A DNA stretch of 64,000 bases from IMG/VR virus record IMGVR_UViG_3300031787_013450, positions 1-64,000 of that record; one strand, 5' to 3'. This document shows positions 28,709 through 36,576 of the stretch, one piece after another. How positions within the stretch are numbered: position 1 is the first letter of the stretch; every line of letters starts with the position of its first letter. The notes beneath the pieces are model-generated. The model did no database searches. It worked only from the letters and a program-made list of their open reading frames with translations, and was not told the DNA's origin. The position numbers and the translations under genes are program-made. Source of the DNA: a virus.

Positions 28709-31150
28709 ATGAAAAGAATAAAAATAACCAAAGAACAATATAATCTTATAAAAGAAAATTTGAATAAATCGCCTAAAGTAAAAGGTGGTGAAACAAGAGT
28801 TGATAAATTATTTAAAAAATATTTTAGTGAGGGTGAGATAGAACCTATAACGTATTCAAACACAATTAAACCAAAAAGAACAAATCCTAGTGTGTCAAAT
28901 ATAGATAAAGTCGGAAAACAAATAATGGAAAACGAGTCAAAGATTGATTACAAAAAATTGTCTGAAAATTTTCTTAATTATTTATATATTGATGAAATAA
29001 AAGAATTACAGAAAAATGGTAAAGCACAGCATATTAATGTTTCAGATATTGAGTTTCCTAGTATATTATCAGAAAAGAATTTAACTTTTGGTAGTGTTGT
29101 TAAATCTTTGGTTGAACAAAATGTTTTAGTATTTGATGTTGACGAAAATAAATACATTGTCAATAGAATCCATTCTACTAAAGATGATGCGCTTAAAAGT
29201 CTTGAAAACGGTTTTAAAGTTATATTAGAACCAAACGAAAAAGAATTTCCGCAGCTTTGGTATAGACTAGTAAAGAGTGCCAAAAAATCACGAAATTTAT
29301 ATGAGAATGCTGACTTCATTATGGAGATACATGAAGATGGTAGTTGTAAATTGAAATATAAAGATGATGGCCAAGAAAAATTAATTGATGAAAATGTATT
29401 AAATGAGTTAAAAAAAATATATGAAAAAGATAAACATTTAATGTCTATAATAGAATCTGAGTTTAGTGATGTATGGCAAAAATTTAAAGGTGATTTACAA
29501 AAAGCTAGGGGAATAGATTCAAATAAGAAAAAAACTAATAGAGAAGAATTATTAGCTAAGATAGCTGATATAAGAAAAAAAGAATTAGAAAAAAGAGAAA
29601 AAGAAGAAGAAGAAGAAGAAGAAGAAGAAGAAGATATAAATGAAATAACTACTGCTGGTTCTTCTGGACAATACACTGGATTATTTAGCAAACCGATAAC
29701 CAGACCAACAATAGCTGGTAAAATACCAGTAGTTTATGAAACAACACAAGGTACTGATAGTGTTGGTCCATATGATACAAATGCTTTAATAGGGATTAAC
29801 AGAGATGGCACTTTTAAACCAGTTAAAAAAACAAAAGCACAGAAAAAAACACAATATCCTGATGGCGGATTTGTAGAATTCAATGATTGTGTTAAACTTA
29901 ATAATAAACCAGCTGGTAGTGGTTGTAGTACTGGTGCTATTGATAATGTTGTTAAGATAAAGAAAACTAAAGGTAATATAATTTCACCATCTTTAAATGA
30001 GGCTTTAAAATTACAAATTAATAAAGAAAAAAATGAATTAATTGTAATATCTGATTTAGAAGGTAAAGCAGCTAGTCAAGAGACATTTACAAATAAAAAT
30101 ATTTTAAAACAAAATGGTTTTCAATGGAATGGTAGTAATTGGGTGATAAGTAAAGATAAAATGGATATTGCTAAAAAAACACTATCATTAGTAAATAAAG
30201 TTGAATATATTGTAGATAGTTTAGAAGAATTAGAAGAAGCGATTGATAATTCGGCTACTGATAAAAAATCATTATTAAAAAGCAAAATTGAAATGTATAT
30301 TAATGATTTAGCTAACGCTACAGATGAAAAAGCTTTATCTGCTGAAATAAGAAGATATTTAACATTTTTTTCTAAATTTCATAATTATAGTTTCTATAAT
30401 AGAATGTTAATTTTTATACAAAATCCAAATGCAACACGTGTAGCATCATATAAAAAATGGCAAGAAAAAAATAGACAAGTTAAAAAGGGTGCTAAAAGTA
30501 TTTTTATTTTAGCACCAATAATAACAAAGACAAAAGATTCAGATGAAGAAATTGGTGATGAATTGGGTTTCAAAAAAGATGTTAGCGGATTTAGAGCAGT
30601 ACCTGTATTTGATATTGCCGATACTGAAGCCACAAGTCCAGAAGGTGAAATACCAGAAACGCCACAATGGTGGGGAGATAACACACCATCAGAAACAGCT
30701 GATGAATTATTTGAATATGTTAAAGATATAGCTAATAATATGGGAATTAAAGTAACATCTTCAGATTCTAAAAGTGGTGAGAAAGGTTATTCGGCAGGTG
30801 ACCATATTAATTTAACTTCTAGCGTAACTGGTGTTGCTAGATTATCAACAATGATACATGAAATAGCACATGAATTAATGCATTGGAAAAAATCATCAAT
30901 ATATTATATTGATAATGGTGAAGGTAAAGAAAAAAATGAATTGGTTGAATTACAAGCTGAAAGTGTATCTTATGTTGTATTAAAACATTATGATTTACCA
31001 GTTAAACATCATTCAACTTATTTGGCACTTTGGAAAGCTAATAAAGAAAAAATTCAAAATAATTTAGAAATTATATCTAAAGTTTCTGAATTCATAATAA
31101 ATATGATTGATAAAGAAGCTGAACAGGCTAAAAAAAATAAAATAAATTAA
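28709..31150 (+). CDS. ArdC-like antirestriction protein with HExxH metallopeptidase
   Basis: 813 residues. The N-terminus ITKEQYNLIKE carries the packaging-type pattern. Residues to about 300 are helical and end in a poly-Glu tract. A middle linker has a small domain near 440-500 (FTNKNILKQNGFQWNGSNWV). An ArdC-type ssDNA-binding domain follows from about 540 (FHNYSFYNRMLIFIQNPNAT, RVASYKKWQEKNRQVKKGAK), then a zinc peptidase with IHEIAHELMHWKK near residue 716. ArdC proteins counter restriction and can travel with incoming DNA. The long N-terminal extension and leader are unusual and suggest a virion-carried version. Confidence 0.7.
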   Translation: MKRIKITKEQYNLIKENLNKSPKVKGGETRVDKLFKKYFSEGEIEPITYSNTIKPKRTNPSVSNIDKVGKQIMENESKIDYKKLSENFLNYLYIDEIKELQKNGKAQHINVSDIEFPSILSEKNLTFGSVVKSLVEQNVLVFDVDENKYIVNRIHSTKDDALKSLENGFKVILEPNEKEFPQLWYRLVKSAKKSRNLYENADFIMEIHEDGSCKLKYKDDGQEKLIDENVLNELKKIYEKDKHLMSIIESEFSDVWQKFKGDLQKARGIDSNKKKTNREELLAKIADIRKKELEKREKEEEEEEEEEEDINEITTAGSSGQYTGLFSKPITRPTIAGKIPVVYETTQGTDSVGPYDTNALIGINRDGTFKPVKKTKAQKKTQYPDGGFVEFNDCVKLNNKPAGSGCSTGAIDNVVKIKKTKGNIISPSLNEALKLQINKEKNELIVISDLEGKAASQETFTNKNILKQNGFQWNGSNWVISKDKMDIAKKTLSLVNKVEYIVDSLEELEEAIDNSATDKKSLLKSKIEMYINDLANATDEKALSAEIRRYLTFFSKFHNYSFYNRMLIFIQNPNATRVASYKKWQEKNRQVKKGAKSIFILAPIITKTKDSDEEIGDELGFKKDVSGFRAVPVFDIADTEATSPEGEIPETPQWWGDNTPSETADELFEYVKDIANNMGIKVTSSDSKSGEKGYSAGDHINLTSSVTGVARLSTMIHEIAHELMHWKKSSIYYIDNGEGKEKNELVELQAESVSYVVLKHYDLPVKHHSTYLALWKANKEKIQNNLEIISKVSEFIINMIDKEAEQAKKNKIN
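29600..29634 (+). repeat. (GAA)n microsatellite inside the ArdC-like gene
   Basis: About eleven GAA/AAG triplets in a row encode a poly-Glu stretch between the N-terminal helical part and the linker. Slippage here would change only the number of Glu residues. Confidence 0.8.
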
Positions 31151-31168
31151 CTTTATTTAAATTATACA

Positions 31169-31183
31169 ATATTTATTAATAAA
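31169..31183 (+). promoter_or_regulatory. Late-type promoter motif ATATTTATTAATAAA
   Basis: Matches TATTTATnnATAA; the next ATG is at 31190, seven bases downstream. No TAnnTTTG box is near. Confidence 0.5.
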
Positions 31184-31189
31184 AAAAGT

Positions 31190-33301
31190 ATGGGTAATAA
31201 AAACAAAATACAACAAAAATTACATAGTTTATTCATATCTGAAGATGCCACACCAGCCATTTCTATGAATAATTCTATAAGAAATCAAAATAATAAGATA
31301 AATAAAAAAGGGTTATCTGATACTAGTAAAGAATTAACTAACTATGAAAAAGGTTTAGGTAAAGAAGAAGCTGGTGGTGATAAAATACCTGTAAATAAAT
31401 TTAATTACACAAATGAAGATGAAGTTGAATACCATAATGAAATTGAAATAAGAAATGGTATGGAGATGTTAGAATATGATAGAGAACCAAGCGAAGGATT
31501 TAAAAAAAGAAATAAAGAAGCAATCGAAGGTTCTACTAGAATGGGTAACAAAGGTGGTAAAGAAGTAGGTAATGCTCAAGAAACATTTGGTGCATCTTCA
31601 GATGATTTTGGTAAAAATTTTAATAGAATATCAAAATCATCTTTTGATAAAAGAATAAAAGCTGAAAAAGGTATTTATAGTTTTGGTGACGATGTTGAAA
31701 GTACAACAGAATCTAATAAAGGTAATAAAACTATTGTTAAACATTCAATGTTTGAAAATAAAGAGAATAATAATAAATTAACAGAAAACAATAAAATGAA
31801 AAGACTTAAGTTTAAAAAAGAATTTAATGGTTTAGGTAATGCTTTAAAATTAATACCAGAATCATATAAAACTAATAATAAAGTATTTGAAATGACTGAT
31901 GGTAATGAAAGTTACAGAATCAGATGGGAAGGTTCAAATAATGGTAAACCAGTTGTATTAGTAGCTTCAGATAAAAATTTAGTTAATGAAGATATCACAA
32001 GAATGAAACAACTTTTTGGTTATAAATCACAAGATACTTTAGGTATTGTTAAAGGTAATGAAAGAATTAATGAGAATAAAGTATTTGGTAGTATTTTAGA
32101 TAAAACAAAAAAACTATTAAGTGAAGGTTCTGATATGGAAGGTGTTAAAGCAACAGAAGGTAATTGGGATGAAGTTACTAAAAAAGCACCTGAAGCAACA
32201 AAACACATTCATGGTTCTGTTAGCAAAGACACCCCAATAGCAAAGGCAACAGCTGGTAATCCAGATAAAGCTAAAAAACAAGCACCTGAAGCTAAAAAAC
32301 CACTTAAAAGTTCTTCTGGTAAAAATATAGAATCACAAGCTGACTATAATGAAGGTAATTTTGACGAAGTTACTAAAAAAGCACCTGAAGCAACAAAACA
32401 TATTAACTCAGGTAAAACAAAAATGTCTGCTGTTAAAAAAGAAACAACAGAGATGCCAAAGAATAAAGTAAAACAAGCACCTGAAGCTAAAAAACATATT
32501 AAAGAATCTGATTATATGTCAACAGAAGGTCGTATGAATCTTGATGAACTTGATTATATGGATGAAAACATGTACGAAGGTATGTACGAAGATATGCACG
32601 AAGATATGTACGAAGGTATGTATGAAGGTATGGATGAAGGTATATACGAAGATATGGACGGTGATATTGATGAAAACATATATGAAATTGAAGTTAGTGA
32701 GAGTAATTACCCTCCAGGCGCTGAGTATGACCCTAGAGCACCTTGGAACCAAGACGAAGATGAAGATGAAGATGACGAATGGTGGAATGCTATGACAAGA
32801 GGTGATGAAAAAAGAAAAGCGGATTTAGAAGACAGAGAAGATGAAGAAGATGTAGAAGATGTAGAAGATAATTATAGCTATTCTGACGAAGAGAACAGAT
32901 TTTACCGTGAAGAGGATTTAGATGACATTGTTTATGAAGTAACATTAGATGATGAAGAAGAAGATGAAGAAGAAGATGAAACTGATACTGAAGAGGAAAC
33001 AGAAGATGAGGAATTAGAAATAGAAGATAAACCAGAAATAGAAGATGATTCTATGATAGAATTAGAACCATCTGATGTTGATTTAAACAAAGAAAAATCA
33101 CCAGAAAATTTTATAGGTGATTCTAATAAGGCGATGTTATTAAGAAACGCTGACAATCCTAGTGAATATATCGTAAAAAAAGGAAATACGATGTATTCAG
33201 TACCTAGCCAGTTTTTAGACAGGTATGCTACTTCTAAAAATAGGGCTGAAAGAATATTTACAGCGATTGAAGATTCGCAAGAAGATTCAGGATTAGATTA
33301 A
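31190..33301 (+). CDS. Highly acidic, repeat-containing protein with packaging-type N-terminus
   Basis: 703 residues. The leader KIQQKLHSLFISE ends in ISE before DATP, as in other putative particle proteins here. A Lys/Asn-rich region precedes a globular piece near 215-270 (FEMTDGNESYRIRWEG). Three to four copies of a DEVTKKAPEATKHI-like unit lie near 325-430. Eight four-residue MYEG/MYED-type units follow from about residue 461. The C-terminal 180 residues are almost entirely Asp/Glu. Strong acidity plus the leader suggest a scaffold-like or DNA-mimicking head protein; this is inference. A strong terminator follows. Confidence 0.55.
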   Translation: MGNKNKIQQKLHSLFISEDATPAISMNNSIRNQNNKINKKGLSDTSKELTNYEKGLGKEEAGGDKIPVNKFNYTNEDEVEYHNEIEIRNGMEMLEYDREPSEGFKKRNKEAIEGSTRMGNKGGKEVGNAQETFGASSDDFGKNFNRISKSSFDKRIKAEKGIYSFGDDVESTTESNKGNKTIVKHSMFENKENNNKLTENNKMKRLKFKKEFNGLGNALKLIPESYKTNNKVFEMTDGNESYRIRWEGSNNGKPVVLVASDKNLVNEDITRMKQLFGYKSQDTLGIVKGNERINENKVFGSILDKTKKLLSEGSDMEGVKATEGNWDEVTKKAPEATKHIHGSVSKDTPIAKATAGNPDKAKKQAPEAKKPLKSSSGKNIESQADYNEGNFDEVTKKAPEATKHINSGKTKMSAVKKETTEMPKNKVKQAPEAKKHIKESDYMSTEGRMNLDELDYMDENMYEGMYEDMHEDMYEGMYEGMDEGIYEDMDGDIDENIYEIEVSESNYPPGAEYDPRAPWNQDEDEDEDDEWWNAMTRGDEKRKADLEDREDEEDVEDVEDNYSYSDEENRFYREEDLDDIVYEVTLDDEEEDEEEDETDTEEETEDEELEIEDKPEIEDDSMIELEPSDVDLNKEKSPENFIGDSNKAMLLRNADNPSEYIVKKGNTMYSVPSQFLDRYATSKNRAERIFTAIEDSQEDSGLD
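32570..32665 (+). repeat. 12-bp in-frame tandem repeat (8 units)
   Basis: Eight imperfect units of ATGTACGAAGGT encode MYEG, MYED, MHED, MYEG, MYEG, MDEG, IYED and MDGD. The unit length keeps the frame, so copy number can change without breaking the protein. Confidence 0.8.
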
Positions 33302-33306
33302 TTAAA

Positions 33307-33334
33307 AAAACCCCTACAAATGTAGGGGTTTTTT
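33307..33334 (+). terminator. Rho-independent terminator
   Basis: CCCCTACA, AA loop, TGTAGGGG followed by TTTTTT; an upstream A-run makes it potentially active in both directions. Confidence 0.9.
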
Positions 33335-33346
33335 GTTTGTTTTAAC

Positions 33347-33364
33347 TATTTATTAATAAATAAT
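33347..33364 (+). promoter_or_regulatory. Late-type promoter motif CTATTTATTAATAAATAA
   Basis: Fits TATTTATnnATAA with an upstream TTTAA shared with the copy at 59205. The next start codon is at 33388. Confidence 0.45.
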
Positions 33365-33387
33365 TTTATTTAAATTATATATTAATA

Positions 33388-33804
33388 ATGGGAACAAACA
33401 ATAATAACATAAATGTCACATATATAGCAAATAATATAAAATTTGAAAGATGTGAATTATATAGTGATTTTGTACAATCATTATTAATGTTAATATATGA
33501 CACTTATTTAGGTGATGATATAACAAATAAAAAACAACAGAAAAAACATTATGATTGGTGTTGGGATAAAAACGTAGATAATTTTTTAAAAGAAGGTTTT
33601 CATTTAACAAATGAAAAATCAAAGGAATATTTTTTTCAGTTTCTAAATGAAACTTTTTATAATAACACTAATAAAGATAGTGATTATACCGATAAAAAAA
33701 GTTTAAAGTTTTGGTTAGATGTTTTTGATTATGTTAAACCAAAAACTAAATCTGAATTAGATGTCTTAATTGAAATATATAAGATATTAGAAAAAAAAGA
33801 TTAA
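33388..33804 (+). CDS. Hypothetical protein
   Basis: 138 residues, helical, rich in aromatic and charged residues (KKHYDWCWDKNVDNFLKEGF). No signal, membrane segment or catalytic motif. It forms its own short unit between a terminator and an early-type promoter, following a late-type motif. Short acidic phage proteins with this Trp/Tyr pattern occur in structural regions, but I do not recognise the family. Confidence 0.5.
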   Translation: MGTNNNNINVTYIANNIKFERCELYSDFVQSLLMLIYDTYLGDDITNKKQQKKHYDWCWDKNVDNFLKEGFHLTNEKSKEYFFQFLNETFYNNTNKDSDYTDKKSLKFWLDVFDYVKPKTKSELDVLIEIYKILEKKD

Positions 33805-33811
33805 AAAAGTA

Positions 33812-33842
33812 TTGATATACTGAATTAAAGTTAGTATATTTG
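33812..33842 (+). promoter_or_regulatory. Bacteroidota-type promoter, leaderless
   Basis: TTG (33812-33814), 20-bp spacer, TATATTTG (33835-33842); the ATG at 33847 is 4 bases after the box. Confidence 0.65.
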
Positions 33843-33846
33843 TTAT

Positions 33847-34074
33847 ATGGATTATAATAGGGTATTTCAAATCTTAACTATGGAATTAACTTCTGATATA
33901 TTGAAGTCAGAAGACGAATTAGAGAGGTTAATGAATTCAAATATTGACATTAATGAAAAAATAAGTAAAATTAAAGAACAATTAAGCAAAATAAACACGT
34001 TAGAACATAATTTAAACAAATTAACAAATATGTTAAAACGTGACGAAAATAATAACAATAATAACAATAATTAA
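33847..34074 (+). CDS. Small coiled-coil protein
   Basis: 75 residues, mainly a coiled coil (DELERLMNSNIDINEKISKI), ending in a poly-Asn tract. It is the first gene behind a leaderless early-type promoter and is followed 10 bp later by the histone-like gene. Function unknown. Confidence 0.5.
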   Translation: MDYNRVFQILTMELTSDILKSEDELERLMNSNIDINEKISKIKEQLSKINTLEHNLNKLTNMLKRDENNNNNNNN

Positions 34075-34084
34075 ATTAAAATTT

Positions 34085-34261
34085 ATGGAAACATTTCTAG
34101 AACTAAAAAACTTAATCCTATCATTAGAAAATGATGCAAACAAATTCTTTGAAAAAGAAAACAAATCTGCTGGTACCAGACTTAGAAAAGGTATGCAAGA
34201 AGTTAAAGCATTAGCACAAACTTTAAGGGTTAATGTATCTGACGCAAAGAAAAATAACTAA
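34085..34261 (+). CDS. Histone H1-like protein (Hc1 family)
   Basis: 58 residues from ATG 34085; a longer in-frame reading from 34040 begins in low-complexity repeat sequence and is unlikely. The sequence (FLELKNLILSLENDANKFFE, then AGTRLRKGMQEVKALAQTLR) matches the short Hc1-type histone H1-like proteins common in Bacteroidota, which bind DNA or RNA through the basic helix. A phage copy could coat phage DNA, silence host genes or mimic a host nucleoid protein. The early-type promoter upstream suggests expression soon after entry. Confidence 0.75.
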   Translation: METFLELKNLILSLENDANKFFEKENKSAGTRLRKGMQEVKALAQTLRVNVSDAKKNN

Positions 34262-34281
34262 TACTATCATATTTTTATATC

Positions 34282-34488
34282 ATGGATAAAATATTAATGA
34301 TTTTGTTTTTCTTATCAATATTGAATATTGTAAGACATGGTTATTTTTTGTTTCAAACAATTATAGTCAATAGTAATAATACAGATGAACAAATAGAACC
34401 AGTTAAATATAAATTAAGTGAAAAATCATTAATTTTATTAGGATTATCAATATCATATGTATTAACTGTTTTAATCACGCTTTTTTAA
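34282..34488 (+). CDS. Small membrane protein
   Basis: 68 residues with two membrane helices (ILMILFFLSILNIVRHGYFL and SLILLGLSISYVLTVLITLF) joined by a short polar loop. The hairpin topology would suit a holin or a superinfection-exclusion factor, but nothing beyond topology supports either. Confidence 0.5.
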   Translation: MDKILMILFFLSILNIVRHGYFLFQTIIVNSNNTDEQIEPVKYKLSEKSLILLGLSISYVLTVLITLF

Positions 34489-34495
34489 ATTTAAT

Positions 34496-35098
34496 ATGGC
34501 TAACATCCAAAAAACATTAGAATCATTACAACCTTATGTTATAGGTATTAGATACTTAGATGGTAAACCGCTTATAGATGTTGTATTTAAAAATGATTGG
34601 GTTGTTACAAACGACCCAAAAATTAAAAAAGTAAAAGGTAATGATGAAGTCAACTATTTTATGTTTTATAGCGAAACAAATGAAATAGGTATTGATGAAT
34701 TATTAGAGAATGTTAGAAAAATAATTAATTTAAACATTGAACATGAAAAGAAACAAGAATTGTTAAAAGTAAAGTTTAATGAGTTAAAAAAATTATTTAA
34801 AGAAAATTCATTAGAGAAATTAAAAGAGTTAAAATTTGTTTTTAATTCTCATGATGATGACTTTCTACCAATGATTGATAATACATCAATAAATGAAGAA
34901 ACACCAGAACCTATTACAAATGATACTTATTACGAAGAAACCATTAATGAAGAATCTACAAATGTTATAAATGAAATACCATATTTAGATGAACATGGTA
35001 ATCCTCTTCAATTAAGTGAAGAAGAACTTGAAATGATAGAGGAAGAAAAAAGAGCTGAAATAAACAGAAAAATGTTGAAGAATAAAAAAACCACATAA
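34496..35098 (+). CDS. Hypothetical protein with acidic tail
   Basis: 200 residues. An N-terminal alpha/beta domain (LQPYVIGIRYLDGKPLIDVV) is followed by a helical stretch and a long acidic tail ending EEEKRAEINRKMLKNKKTT. The stop codon lies inside the bidirectional terminator. No membrane segment. The recurrent acidic C-terminus is a feature of several proteins in this genome. Function unknown. Confidence 0.5.
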   Translation: MANIQKTLESLQPYVIGIRYLDGKPLIDVVFKNDWVVTNDPKIKKVKGNDEVNYFMFYSETNEIGIDELLENVRKIINLNIEHEKKQELLKVKFNELKKLFKENSLEKLKELKFVFNSHDDDFLPMIDNTSINEETPEPITNDTYYEETINEESTNVINEIPYLDEHGNPLQLSEEELEMIEEEKRAEINRKMLKNKKTT

Positions 35099-35114
35099 TT
35101 AATGTGGTTTTTTT
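35083..35114. terminator. Bidirectional terminator between convergent genes
   Basis: AAAAAAACCACAT, short loop, ATGTGGTTTTTTT. It serves the + strand gene ending at 35098 and the - strand gene ending at 35118. Confidence 0.9.
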
Positions 35115-35117
35115 ATT

Positions 35118-35444
35118 TTATTTTTTGTGGTGTCTTTCAAACGCTTCTTCAAAATTATGAATTAACCAAACACAACCGCTAGTAAAACAACCATCTAAGA
35201 AAATCTTTAGATACAAAATATCAACACCATATGTTGTAAATGGTGTTTCATAATTTAAATAAGAAAAAAAATAAGATAGAATAAAACCAACCCATGTCGA
35301 AAGACACATAGGACAAGTGAATAACTTACCAAAAAAATTAGGGCTATATTTTAAGCAAAAATTTCTCCAACCAGAGAAAATACTACCAAATAATAAAATA
35401 TTTGTTATACCATAAGAAAGTAAAATAAATAATAATGTGTTCAT
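35118..35444 (-). CDS. DUF1360-like membrane protein
   Basis: 108 residues on the minus strand with three hydrophobic segments and a FTCPMCLSTWVGFILS motif. CxxC followed by (S)(T/C)WxG is characteristic of small DUF1360-type membrane proteins found in many phages and bacteria. It is one of few minus-strand genes and is convergent with its neighbour across a shared terminator. The gap to the divergent NUDIX gene holds both promoter types. Function unknown. Confidence 0.65.
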   Translation of the reverse strand: MNTLLFILLSYGITNILLFGSIFSGWRNFCLKYSPNFFGKLFTCPMCLSTWVGFILSYFFSYLNYETPFTTYGVDILYLKIFLDGCFTSGCVWLIHNFEEAFERHHKK

Positions 35445-35453
35445 AATCTTTGT

Positions 35454-35490
35454 TAACTATATATAAATTATATTTTTTTTAGTATATTTG
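35454..35490 (+). promoter_or_regulatory. Divergent promoter region with both motif types
   Basis: TTAACTATATATAAATTATA resembles the late-type motif and reads similarly on the minus strand; it is followed by the + strand box TATATTTG (35483-35490). An (AAAT)n tract fills the leader before the ATG at 35527. The NUDIX gene may thus be expressed both early and late. Confidence 0.45.
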
Positions 35491-35526
35491 TAAATATTTA
35501 TTTAAATAAATAAATAAATAAATCAT

Positions 35527-36060
35527 ATGGACAACAAAATTATAATAACTAAACTATTAAAAGAAGAAATAAATAAAATAGTTAATTGCTCAAGCTGTGG
35601 TTGGTCTTGGAATACAGTAGACTCTGATGAACATGATAAATATGTTTGCCATAAATGTGGTCATGATAATTCTAATAATTATTCAACAAAACCAAATGTT
35701 GCCGCTGGAGTACTTATTAAATGTTTATCAACTGATAGAATATTCTTATTATTAAGAAATGATAAAAAACCAACTTGGTCATGTGTTGCTGGACATATAG
35801 AAAAAAATGAAGATATTTTAGAAGGGTTAAAGAGAGAAATAAAAGAAGAAATCTCAATAAACCCTGATATAATTGATTTTAAAAAAATAAATGTGGTTAA
35901 AAATGATGATGGGGTTACATTTCATTATTATGAAGGTTTTACTGAAGATGAATTTAAAGCTAAATTAGATGATGAAAATCTAAAATGTGGATGGTTCTCA
36001 AAAAAAAGAATACCGTTACCTTTATACCGTGATATGAAAGAAAAAATAATTAAAATATGA
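35527..36060 (+). CDS. NUDIX hydrolase with N-terminal zinc ribbon
   Basis: 177 residues. The first 15 residues (KIIITKLLKEEI) carry the packaging-type LLKE pattern. A zinc ribbon follows, CSSCGWSWN then YVCHKCGHDN, and then a NUDIX domain. Its box runs from GHIEKNED to REIKEEISI, matching Gx5Ex7REUxEExxU. NUDIX enzymes hydrolyse nucleoside diphosphate derivatives such as dNTPs, NAD or RNA caps; the substrate cannot be told here. With ADP-ribosyltransferase-like proteins in the same phage, an ADP-ribose or NAD-linked role is conceivable. Confidence 0.75.
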   Translation: MDNKIIITKLLKEEINKIVNCSSCGWSWNTVDSDEHDKYVCHKCGHDNSNNYSTKPNVAAGVLIKCLSTDRIFLLLRNDKKPTWSCVAGHIEKNEDILEGLKREIKEEISINPDIIDFKKINVVKNDDGVTFHYYEGFTEDEFKAKLDDENLKCGWFSKKRIPLPLYRDMKEKIIKI

Positions 36061-36278
36061 ATAATAAAGACTTATTAGTAAGAGAGCTTAAAAAACTTGA
36101 AAAAGAAGCAAAAAATGACGAGTATTTGACTTCTTTAAAAAAACAACAATTCATTAACGAATTAAAAAATGGTTTAGGTGATGAAATGAAAAAAAATTTA
36201 ACAACCATAAAAATAATAAAAAAACCATGGTACGTTAAATTAAAAGAATCAATTAAAAATTTTTTCAAAACAATTTAA
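36057..36278 (+). CDS. Small basic helical protein with packaging-type N-terminus
   Basis: 73 residues, overlapping the NUDIX stop by 4 bp. The opening NNKDLLVRELKKLEKEA has the shared leader pattern, and the rest is basic and helical, ending KESIKNFFKTI. It is translated with the NUDIX gene. Function unknown; a DNA-associated head peptide is one option. Confidence 0.5.
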   Translation: MNNKDLLVRELKKLEKEAKNDEYLTSLKKQQFINELKNGLGDEMKKNLTTIKIIKKPWYVKLKESIKNFFKTI

Positions 36279-36280
36279 TC

Positions 36281-36505
36281 ATGACTTACGAAAAACTAAT
36301 AGAAACAATATCAGCTATTATCCAAGAACCTAATATCTATAAAAATGGGTTAACTTTAACTTATAGCCTTACAAATCAAGAACATACAGCGTTAAACGAA
36401 GAATTATTCAGACAAACTAATCAATATTCTAAGACATTCACACCAAATGATGAGTTTGAGGTAGAGATTGATGGGATATTAGTTAAATTTGTTAAATTAC
36501 CTTAA
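36281..36505 (+). CDS. Small conserved-looking protein
   Basis: 74 residues, compact alpha/beta (LTYSLTNQEHTALNEELFRQ, then FEVEIDGILVKFVKLP). It lies 2 bp after the previous gene and ends before a strong early-type promoter. No motif identifies its job. Confidence 0.5.
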   Translation: MTYEKLIETISAIIQEPNIYKNGLTLTYSLTNQEHTALNEELFRQTNQYSKTFTPNDEFEVEIDGILVKFVKLP

Positions 36506-36522
36506 TTTTTTTTAAAAAAAAT

Positions 36523-36554
36523 TTGTTTTTTAGGTTTAAAATGTAGTATCTTTG
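36523..36554 (+). promoter_or_regulatory. Bacteroidota-type promoter
   Basis: TTG (36523-36525), 21-bp spacer, TATCTTTG (36547-36554). The ATG is at 36577, leaving a short leader of about 18 bases. Confidence 0.65.
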
Positions 36555-36576
36555 TATAAAGATTTAAAAACGACTT

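Noticed and set aside
32541-32795. +1 frame rich in CTK and KVCMKV repeats within the acidic protein gene
   Set aside because: It is the shifted reading of the 12-bp tandem repeat that encodes MYEG units; the in-frame protein explains the DNA.
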